This document shows, in pieces, positions 1-4,988 of a DNA stretch of 6,938 bases. The stretch's first letter is position 1. Each line of letters begins with the position of its first letter. The notes below the pieces were generated by a model that worked only from the letters and a program-made list of their open reading frames with translations, had not been told where the DNA came from and did no database searches. This stretch comes from Thermoflexales bacterium (lineage in GTDB: Bacteria; Chloroflexota; Anaerolineae; B4-G1; SLSP01). The DNA is taken from positions 1 through 6,938 of the forward strand of contig SLSP01000391.1 in the NCBI GenBank assembly GCA_007130345.1, given 5' to 3'. The position numbers and the translations under genes were made by a program.

Positions 1-2
1 CC

Positions 3-437
3 GGCATCTCGCTCAACAAACATCGCACGAACAACCAGGACAGCATCGCCGCTACGCTGGAGTTCCTGCAAGACGACTTCAAGGGGCTGCTGCTGGTCAA
101 CCTGATTGAGTACGATATGATTTACGGCCATCGCAACGACCCGGAGGGCTACGCCGGCGCGCTCCGCGCCTTCGACGCGGCCCTGCCCGACATCCGCGCG
201 GCGATGCGCCCCACCGACATTGCCATGATTGTCGCCGATCACGGCGTCGATCCCACCACGCCGAGCACCGACCACTCGCGGGAATACGTCCCGCTGCTCG
301 TCTTCGGCGAACCGGTCAAGCCGGGCATCAACCTGGGCACGCGCGAGACCTTCGCCGACGTCGCCGCGACGATTGCGGAGATTTTCGACCTGGAAGCGCC
401 GGAAATCGGCGTGAGTTTTCTCGCCGAGATAAGCTAA
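3..437 (+). CDS. deoB: Phosphopentomutase, C-terminal part (5' end outside window)
   Basis: The enzyme interconverts ribose-1-phosphate or deoxyribose-1-phosphate with the 5-phosphate in cytosolic nucleoside salvage. The reading frame is open from base 3 and gives 144 residues, roughly the last third of a family protein of about 390 residues, so the true start is upstream. Family landmarks are visible (fragment numbering): D38 and H43 in EYDMIYGHRND, D79-H80 in IVADHG, and H91 in TDHSREYVPLL. These match the Asp/His ligands of the dinuclear metal site in the alkaline-phosphatase-like core. The ending with TFADVAATIAEIFDLEAPEIGVSFL is the usual DeoB C-terminus. The ATG at 117 is internal to conserved sequence and is not a start. 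The stop TAA (435-437) touches the Shine-Dalgarno of the next gene, so translation of the two is probably coupled. Confidence 0.95.
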   Translation, partial: GISLNKHRTNNQDSIAATLEFLQDDFKGLLLVNLIEYDMIYGHRNDPEGYAGALRAFDAALPDIRAAMRPTDIAMIVADHGVDPTTPSTDHSREYVPLLVFGEPVKPGINLGTRETFADVAATIAEIFDLEAPEIGVSFLAEIS

Positions 438-444
438 GGTGATC
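437..444 (+). promoter_or_regulatory. Shine-Dalgarno of the ATPase gene, touching the deoB stop
   Basis: AGGTGATC is an eight-base match to the anti-Shine-Dalgarno end of 16S rRNA. Its first base is the last base of the deoB TAA stop, and it lies 2 bases before the ATG at 447. The arrangement favours re-initiation or coupling from deoB and supports 447 as the start. Confidence 0.7.
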
Positions 445-446
445 CA

Positions 447-1769
447 ATGATCACGGCATTCACGCTGCGGAATTTCAAAAGCTATCGCGAGGCCACCCTC
501 CCCATCGGGCCGTTGACCTTGCTCATCGGCGCGAATGCTTCGGGCAAGAGCAACGCGATAGAAGGCGTGCAGTTTTTATCCACATTGGCGTCTTATCGGC
601 TGGACAAAGTATTTGAGCTACTCACCCGTGAGAAGGTGCTGCGGGGCGGAATGTACGACCTTCGCTACCTCGATGAGGAAACTTTCGGCCTGGGCTGTCA
701 TCTGCAACGTAGCACCAAGCCACCGCTCCAACTTCACGTTACCATCAGGCCGCAGGCGGCGGATCTGGTCATAGCGCAAGAGCATTTGCGCACGCGAGAT
801 GGGCAAGGGCGCTGGCGCACGCTTTACGAGACCACCGCGCCTCCCGCAGACCAGACGGGGCTGGATGTGCGGTGTATCTATCCGTTGCTTGAACCTGAAG
901 AAGTTGCACCTTCCCTGGGGCGCTGCGACGATCCCCGCAAAGCCGTGTTCACACAATTAGAAAATGCACGTTTCTCGCACTATAACACGGAGATAATGGA
1001 ATTTATTCTCGCCTACGCGGGAGAATTCCAACGCGCTCTCGAAAACATCGCGTTTTTCAACCCGCTGCCCCACACGATGCGGGACTATGTCCCAAAGCTA
1101 GAGCGAGACCTGCACCGTGATGGCGACAACCTCTCCGGCGTCCTCTACACACTGTGCCAGGATGCCTCCCACAAGCAACGTATCCTGGATTTTGTGCAAT
1201 CTCTGCCGGAACAGCACATCCGCGCGCTCGAGTTTATCGAAACGCCGCGCGGGGATGTGTTGTTGCAGCTTGTGGAAACCTTCAGCGGCCAAGACCGCCG
1301 CTGCGACGCGCCCAAGCTCTCCGACGGCACCTTGCACGTGCTGGCCGTCGCCGCCGCGATGCTCTCTGTCCCCGCCGGCTCAGTGGTCATCATCGAAGAG
1401 ATTGACAACGGCATCCATCCAAGCCGCGCCGATCTGCTGATGCGCAATATCCGGCAAATTGCCAACGAGCGTTCGCTCCGCGTGTTGCTCACCACCCACA
1501 ACCCCGCGCTGATGGCGGCCCTGCCCCTCGAAGCAATCCCCGACGTTGTTTACTGTTACCGCGATCCCACCGCCGGCGATAGCCGCCTCGCGCGCCTCTC
1601 GGATCTCGAAGACTACCCGCGCCTTATCGCGCGTGGCAACGTTGGGCAGTTGACCTCGCGGGGCATCTTGGAGCAACGCTTCAAGCAACCGCCCCCGCCA
1701 CCTGACGAGCAAATCGCGCAAGCCCTGGCCCGGCTCGAAGCGTTCAAGGCGGAGGTTCACGGGCAATGA
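447..1769 (+). CDS. ABC/AAA_21-type ATPase, partner of a PIN-like protein
   Basis: This is a 440-residue cytosolic protein with a complete SMC/RecF/OLD-like ATPase head. The N-terminal ITAFTLRNFKSYREATL strand leads to Walker A GANASGKS (G28-S35). A long mostly helical middle (about 60-280) contains FFNPLPHTMRDYVP and DGDNLSGVL (225-233). The signature is LSDGT (291-295), Walker B is VVIIEE (313-318) followed by IDNGIHPSR, and the switch histidine is H351 in TTHNP. The Walker B aspartate position is Glu. In my recollection of this ATP-binding family that variant is usual, not a defect. There is no C-terminal TOPRIM domain, so it is not a full OLD nuclease. The tail has a PPPPP stretch (415-419) and a short charged helix. 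The stop overlaps the next start in ATGA, so the partner is almost certainly the PIN protein. By analogy with ATPase-nuclease conflict systems it would sense or gate the nuclease; a DNA-repair role is the alternative. Confidence 0.88.
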   Translation: MITAFTLRNFKSYREATLPIGPLTLLIGANASGKSNAIEGVQFLSTLASYRLDKVFELLTREKVLRGGMYDLRYLDEETFGLGCHLQRSTKPPLQLHVTIRPQAADLVIAQEHLRTRDGQGRWRTLYETTAPPADQTGLDVRCIYPLLEPEEVAPSLGRCDDPRKAVFTQLENARFSHYNTEIMEFILAYAGEFQRALENIAFFNPLPHTMRDYVPKLERDLHRDGDNLSGVLYTLCQDASHKQRILDFVQSLPEQHIRALEFIETPRGDVLLQLVETFSGQDRRCDAPKLSDGTLHVLAVAAAMLSVPAGSVVIIEEIDNGIHPSRADLLMRNIRQIANERSLRVLLTTHNPALMAALPLEAIPDVVYCYRDPTAGDSRLARLSDLEDYPRLIARGNVGQLTSRGILEQRFKQPPPPPDEQIAQALARLEAFKAEVHGQ

Positions 1770-2227
1770 CCATCGCGCTTGTGGATACCAGCGTGTTTTG
1801 CAACTATCTGAAAGTGCCAGGCCGTGACCAAGATGCGGAAGCTATAATCGAAAAATATGAGTTCTATGTTTCCGAGAAGGTCAATCTCTTACTACCGATA
1901 GCGACCATCCTCGAAACGGGTAATCACATCGCGCATATACCAAATGGACAAGCGCGCCGGCAGACCGCCATACACTTCACCAATGAAGTGCAGAAGGCGC
2001 TGGACAGTAAATTCCCGTGGGCTGTCCCACAACCGTTGCTCGAACCCGAAACTCTGCGCCAATACCTGGCCGATTTCCCAGATCGCGCTATGCGCGGCAT
2101 CAGCCTGGGCGACCTGTCCATCATTCAAGAATATGAACGTCAATGCGATTTACACCGCGACCGGCGCATCTTCATCTGGTCATTGGACGCTGATCTGCGC
2201 GGCTATGACCGGCCGGCAAAGTTATAA
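1766..2227 (+). CDS. PIN-like domain protein, putative RNase effector
   Basis: This is a 153-residue protein, the size of a single PIN domain. The N-terminal strand-plus-Asp pattern ALVDTSVF (D7) is typical of PIN/VapC nucleases. Further acidic residues fall where the fold expects them: E50 in ATILETGNHIA, D116 in GISLGDLSII, and D141/D143 in FIWSLDADL. Together they could form the Mg2+-binding site that cleaves RNA. No antitoxin-like DNA-binding gene (VapB, HTH) is next to it. Its partner is the upstream ATPase, with which it overlaps by 4 bp. A GCGGAGG at 1749-1755, 10 bases before the ATG, serves as its Shine-Dalgarno. The gene is more A/T-rich than deoB or pgm (1801-1860 has 26 G/C of 60; 2461-2520 within pgm has 45 of 60), which fits horizontal acquisition. 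Sequence similarity to named families is weak, so the fold is inferred from motif order. Actual RNase activity is inference. Confidence 0.75.
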   Translation: MTIALVDTSVFCNYLKVPGRDQDAEAIIEKYEFYVSEKVNLLLPIATILETGNHIAHIPNGQARRQTAIHFTNEVQKALDSKFPWAVPQPLLEPETLRQYLADFPDRAMRGISLGDLSIIQEYERQCDLHRDRRIFIWSLDADLRGYDRPAKL

Positions 2228-2238
2228 ACAGTTAGAGA

Positions 2239-2295
2239 TAATGGGTGATGGGTAATTCGTCACCCATTACTCCTCACCCGTTACCCATCACCCAC
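2239..2295. repeat. Heptamer-built inverted repeat between PIN gene and pgm
   Basis: TGGGTGATGGGTAA (2242-2255) and TTACCCATCACCCA (2281-2294) are a perfect 14-bp inverted repeat with a 25-base loop. A competing perfect 10-bp pair uses TAATGGGTGA (2239-2248) and TCACCCATTA (2260-2269). The right side reads in 7-base steps: CACCCAT, TACTCCT, CACCCGT, TACCCAT, CACCCAC (2261-2295). The left side is ATGGGTG, ATGGGTA. No T-run follows, so it is not a standard terminator. A GATAAT (2237-2242) at its left edge resembles a -10 box but has no good -35. The likely nature is a dispersed intergenic repeat; a structural role in the mRNA is possible. Confidence 0.8.
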
Positions 2296-2321
2296 ATCAC
2301 ACCAAGAGGAGACTGACCAAA

Positions 2322-3749
2322 ATGACCACCATCAAATTCGGTACCGACGGCTGGCGCGCGCGCGTCGCCGAGGATTACACGTTCGATAACGTCCGGCGGG
2401 CCGCGCAGGGCTTCGCCGAGTATCTCAAGCAGCACGATCTGGCGGATAAGGGCTGCGTGATCGGCCACGACCGGCGGTATGTCGCTGAGGACTTCGCCGC
2501 CGCCGCCGCCGAGGTGCTGGCCGGGAACGACATCCGCGTGTGGCTGACGCCCGGCCCCTGCCCCACGCCCATCGTCAGCTACAGCGTGGTGGAGCGTGAG
2601 GCCGGCGGCGCGATCAACATCACCGCGAGCCACAATCCGCCCACCGATAACGGCTTCAAGGTGCGCGATCCCTTCGGCGGGGCGATAGCGCCGGAGGGCC
2701 TGCGCGAGATCGAGGCCCTCATCCCCGCCAGCGCGGACATGGTGCGCCGCGTCCCCATCGAGCGGGCCGAAAGCAAGGGCCTCGTGCAACGCTGGGATCC
2801 CGATCCGGCGTACCTGAGCCACCTGGGGCAACTGGTGGATTTGCCCAAGCTGCGCAATGCTGGCTTGACCATCCTGGCCGAGCCGATGTGGGGCAACGCG
2901 GGCGGCTGGTATCCGCGCCTGCTCGGCGGAGGGCGCAACACGGTGGCCGAAATCCACGCGGCGCGCAACCCCCTCTTCCCGGAGATGCTGCGCCCAGAGC
3001 CGATCCCGCCGAACATTGACGTGGCCCTCGCCGAGACGGTGCGCCGCCAGGCCGACGTGCTGCTGATCAACGACGGCGACGCCGACCGGATGGGCATCGG
3101 CGACGAGCACGGGCGCTTCATTGACCAGTTGCGCGTCTTCGCGCTGCTGGCCTATTACTTCCTCGAAGTGCGCGGCGAGCGCGGCCCCATCGTCAAGACG
3201 CTCTCCACCACGCAGATGCTCAACCGCCTGGGCGAGCTATACGGCGTGCCGATCCACGAGACGGGCGTGGGCTTCAAGTACATCGCGCCCAAGTTCCTGG
3301 AGACCGACGCCCTCATCGGCGGGGAGGAGAGCGGCGGCTACGCCTTCCGGGGCAACGTCCCGGAGCGCGACGGGCTGCTCGGCAACCTCTACTTCATTGA
3401 CCTGATGCTGGAAACCGGCCAGACGCCGGCGCAACTGGTGGAAACGCTGTTCGAGAAGCTCGGCCAGGCGTACTACTACGACCGGATTGACACGCGCTTC
3501 CCGGCGGAAAAACGCCCGGAGACCCGCGCGCGCCTGGATGCGGCGCAGCCGGCGACCATCGCCGGGCTGCCGGTGACGCGCATCGTCACGGTAGACGGCT
3601 ACAAGTTCGAGTTAGGCGATCACGGCTGGCTGCTCATCCGCTTCTCCGGGACCGAGCCGGTGCTGCGCGTGTACTGCGAAGTGACCTCCGAGCGCCTCGT
3701 CCCGCAGGTGTTGGAGGGCGGGTTGGAGATCGCCGGATTGAAGGAATGA
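2322..3749 (+). CDS. Phosphoglucomutase/phosphomannomutase family protein
   Basis: This cytosolic alpha-D-phosphohexomutase moves phosphate between C1 and C6 of hexose phosphates through a phosphoserine, linking glycolytic sugars to polysaccharide or nucleotide-sugar synthesis. It has 475 residues, full length for the family, starting FGTDGWRA. All four catalytic loops are intact: phosphoserine loop TASHNP with S103, Mg2+ loop DGDADR (D251, D253, D255), sugar-binding loop GGEESGG (333-339), and phosphate-binding loop RFSGTEPVLRVY (R440, S442, T444). AAGAGGAG at 2304-2311 lies 10 bases before the ATG and fixes the start. Whether the substrate is glucose-, mannose- or glucosamine-phosphate cannot be told from sequence alone. 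The glucosamine-type enzyme (GlmM) is less likely given the EESGG loop and overall phrasing. Transcription may read through from deoB, or start in the 94-base spacer. A strong terminator follows at 3939-3979. Confidence 0.94.
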   Translation: MTTIKFGTDGWRARVAEDYTFDNVRRAAQGFAEYLKQHDLADKGCVIGHDRRYVAEDFAAAAAEVLAGNDIRVWLTPGPCPTPIVSYSVVEREAGGAINITASHNPPTDNGFKVRDPFGGAIAPEGLREIEALIPASADMVRRVPIERAESKGLVQRWDPDPAYLSHLGQLVDLPKLRNAGLTILAEPMWGNAGGWYPRLLGGGRNTVAEIHAARNPLFPEMLRPEPIPPNIDVALAETVRRQADVLLINDGDADRMGIGDEHGRFIDQLRVFALLAYYFLEVRGERGPIVKTLSTTQMLNRLGELYGVPIHETGVGFKYIAPKFLETDALIGGEESGGYAFRGNVPERDGLLGNLYFIDLMLETGQTPAQLVETLFEKLGQAYYYDRIDTRFPAEKRPETRARLDAAQPATIAGLPVTRIVTVDGYKFELGDHGWLLIRFSGTEPVLRVYCEVTSERLVPQVLEGGLEIAGLKE

Positions 3750-3750
3750 T

Positions 3751-3771
3751 GCGTGTTGCGTGTTGCGTGTT
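3751..3771. repeat. GCGTGTT heptamer tandem array, 3 copies
   Basis: Three exact GCGTGTT units run back to back one base after the pgm stop, followed by GCC. Heptameric short tandem repeats of this kind are best known from intergenic regions of cyanobacteria (STRR sequences). They are probably slippage-prone spacer repeats with no coding role. Confidence 0.85.
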
Positions 3772-3785
3772 GCCTAAAAAGGCAA
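3770..3785. repeat. Small hairpin TTGCC-TAAAAA-GGCAA
   Basis: A perfect 5-bp stem (3770-3774 with 3781-3785) encloses an A-rich loop just after the heptamer array. The phrase TGCCTAAAAAG (3771-3781) recurs exactly at 3934-3944, where it runs into the terminator stem. The second TGCCT could therefore compete for the same AGGCA (3780-3784). Confidence 0.55.
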
Positions 3786-3938
3786 TACCGCAAAAGTCAC
3801 CCTGTTTGGGACACGGATAAACACAGATTTCACGGATAAAACCAAAAAAATCCGTGTTTTTCCGTGTAAATCCGTGTCCTTACTTGAAATCAACCGGGGG
3901 CTTCTTCTTGTCACAGGGTTAGTTTTGCGCTACTGCCT
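3780..3938. repeat. Nested palindromic intergenic element, about 160 bp
   Basis: The outer arms 3780-3805 and 3913-3938 are complementary at 22 of 26 positions by hand alignment; the best stretches are CGCAAAA and ACCCTGT. Inside lies a second inverted repeat (3809-3837 with 3850-3879): its ends GGACACGGAT/ATCCGTGTCC pair perfectly and its centre CACGGAT/ATCCGTG pairs perfectly around an A-rich loop. No coding frame of note is present. The nested arms suggest a REP- or MITE-like dispersed element, or a long structured 3' UTR of pgm. No convincing target-site duplication was found. Confidence 0.7.
3811..3877. repeat. Ten-base-periodic ACACGGAT/TCCGTGT repeats
   Basis: TCCGTGT starts at 3851, 3861 and 3871, exactly 10 bases apart, with different 3-base spacers. 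On the left arm the complement-like units ACACGGAT (3811), ACACAGAT (3821) and CACGGAT (3831) also step by 10. The spacing is close to one DNA helical turn, so all units would face the same side of the helix. Confidence 0.75.
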
Positions 3939-3979
3939 AAAAAGTGAGACATGAGGGAAACCTCACGTCTCACTTTTTT
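3939..3979 (+). terminator. Strong intrinsic terminator after pgm
   Basis: AAAAAGTGAGAC (3939-3950) pairs perfectly with GTCTCACTTTTT (3967-3978). After one mismatch, TGAGG pairs with CCTCA around a GAAA tetraloop (3957-3960), a stable GNRA type. Six T residues (3974-3979) end the stem. The matching A-run on the left means it could also stop transcription on the minus strand. It separates the deoB-to-pgm unit from the operon starting at 4096. Confidence 0.9.
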
Positions 3980-4006
3980 GACGTTTGACGCCTGACGTTT
4001 GACGTA
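3979..4006. repeat. TGACGNN heptamer tandem array, 4 copies
   Basis: Four 7-base units follow the terminator directly: TGACGTT, TGACGCC, TGACGTT, TGACGTA. The first five bases are invariant and the last two vary. The first T is shared with the terminator tail. The complementary phrase GTCAAACGTC occurs again at 6912-6921. Confidence 0.85.
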
Positions 4007-4062
4007 TCCCCCCACTTTAACCCAATCGTAACTTCTCTGAAACCCCGTTTTGCCCCAACCTA

Positions 4063-4071
4063 TGTTATGCT
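4063..4071 (+). promoter_or_regulatory. Candidate extended -10 promoter for the 4096 operon
   Basis: TGT followed by TATGCT (4066-4071) resembles an extended -10 element 24 bases before the start codon at 4096. No recognisable -35 hexamer sits at the expected spacing. The position fits: it is the only gene-free stretch between the terminator at 3939-3979 and the next gene. Confidence 0.35.
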
Positions 4072-4095
4072 AAAGTGAAATAGGGAGGGGAAGCT

Positions 4096-4983
4096 ATGCA
4101 TTGGATTTTATCGGTCTCCGAAACATTTTCTCTAAAAAACGTGCTGCTGAGTTCGCGCTGGCTGCTGTTGCCGCCGTTTAGCGCCAACGCAGCATTGGAG
4201 CGCCTCTACCGCGTGGAGCGTCTGGAAACAGGCCACACCGTCGCCCTGACCTTCTCAGAAACGCCCGCGGGCTTGATTATTCACTCCAACCAGCGGTTGG
4301 TGGGGAAAGAGACCGAGGAAATCAGCCACAAGACGTGGCGGATGCTGCGCTTGAACGAGAACCTGCAACCCTTCCACGAGCAGGCCCAACGCCATAACGC
4401 CCTCATCCCCCTGGCCCAGACAGGCGCGCGCCTCTTGCGCGGCGCGAATTTCTTCGAGGACGTGATCAAGGGGCTGCTCCTGACCTGGAAGACTGAAGCC
4501 TGGGGCGCGGAGCAAATCCACTGGCTGGTGGATCGCTTCGGCGACCCGCTCCCCACCAATCCCACGCGCCACGCCTTCCCCACCCCGGAGCAGTTCTTGT
4601 GGAACGAGCACCTCCTGCGCGAGATGCCCGCCCCCGCGCTGGCCCTCCAACTTATCAAGGTGGCCGAATCGTTCCTGCTGCAAGCCGAAACGATCCAGCG
4701 CGCTATCCAGCCGGAACTCCCCACCGGAGAGGTCGTCGCCACGTTACAGAATCTCCTGGCACTCGATGCCCGTGCCCTCGGCTTTGTGATGTTCAGCCTG
4801 GGGCGCTACGATCACATCCCGGACAGCGACGGCGCCGCCACCGACGACAGAACCGCCCTCCCGCCCATCGCAGACATCCGCGAGAGCTTTCCCGATTGGT
4901 CGCGTTGGGGTGGCCTGATCTGCTGGCTCCGGTACGGCATAGCGCAAGCGCACTCCCCCGTCCTCTTGCAAAGCGAGGTGTAG
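4096..4983 (+). CDS. Divergent HhH-GPD DNA-glycosylase-like protein
   Basis: This 295-residue soluble protein follows the plan of the AlkA/'HesB-like' HhH-GPD base-excision glycosylases. It has an N-terminal beta region with SSRWLLLPPF (19-28), then TWRMLRLNENLQPFHE (80-95), the diagnostic TGARLLRGANFFEDVIKGLLLTW (109-131), and AFPTPEQF (160-167). The C-terminal part keeps FSLGRYDHIP (233-242) and FPDWSRWGGLICWLRYG (265-281). The hairpin that normally reads LPGVGPYAA is here LLALDARALGF (220-230), without the paired glycines that grip the DNA backbone. The usual 'DS' catalytic segment reads IPDSDGA, with D243 or D245 as possible catalytic Asp in shifted register. It may be an altered or inactive glycosylase. 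GGGAGGGG (4083-4090) before the ATG supports the start. The kinase gene follows 5 bases after the stop, suggesting co-expression and perhaps a shared job. The family call comes from remembered family phrasing; activity is uncertain. Confidence 0.62.
   Translation: MHWILSVSETFSLKNVLLSSRWLLLPPFSANAALERLYRVERLETGHTVALTFSETPAGLIIHSNQRLVGKETEEISHKTWRMLRLNENLQPFHEQAQRHNALIPLAQTGARLLRGANFFEDVIKGLLLTWKTEAWGAEQIHWLVDRFGDPLPTNPTRHAFPTPEQFLWNEHLLREMPAPALALQLIKVAESFLLQAETIQRAIQPELPTGEVVATLQNLLALDARALGFVMFSLGRYDHIPDSDGAATDDRTALPPIADIRESFPDWSRWGGLICWLRYGIAQAHSPVLLQSEV
4975..4980 (+). promoter_or_regulatory. Shine-Dalgarno fixing the kinase start at 4989
   Basis: GAGGTG sits 8 bases before the ATG at 4989 and inside the last codons of the upstream gene. 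It shows that the kinase begins at 4989. The same frame is open further upstream, with an ATG at 4599, but that stretch is overlap with the glycosylase-like gene. Confidence 0.7.
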
Positions 4984-4988
4984 TCCCC

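Noticed and set aside
447..1769. OLD-family nuclease (Gabija GajA-like)
   Set aside because: The ATPase head is present but the protein ends soon after the switch-His region and has no TOPRIM domain; the nuclease role falls to the separate PIN gene.
1766..2227. Classic VapBC toxin-antitoxin pair
   Set aside because: The partner is a 440-residue ATPase, not a small DNA-binding antitoxin, and no VapB-like gene fits in the surrounding bases.
2239..2295. Intrinsic terminator for the PIN gene
   Set aside because: The stem is real but no T-run follows and the loop is long (25 bases), so it is listed as a repeat.
2274..3110. Long minus-strand open frame opposite pgm
   Set aside because: It mirrors a clearly conserved mutase in a GC-rich codon context. 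The translation shows no recognisable domain and is a shadow.
3751..4006. CRISPR array
   Set aside because: The repeats are 7- or 10-base units with no unique 30-40 base spacers and no cas genes nearby.
4599..4988. Upstream extension of the kinase reading frame to an ATG at 4599
   Set aside because: It lies wholly over the glycosylase-like gene in another frame, its translation is low-complexity Arg/Pro-rich, and the ATG at 4989 has a well-placed GAGGTG.
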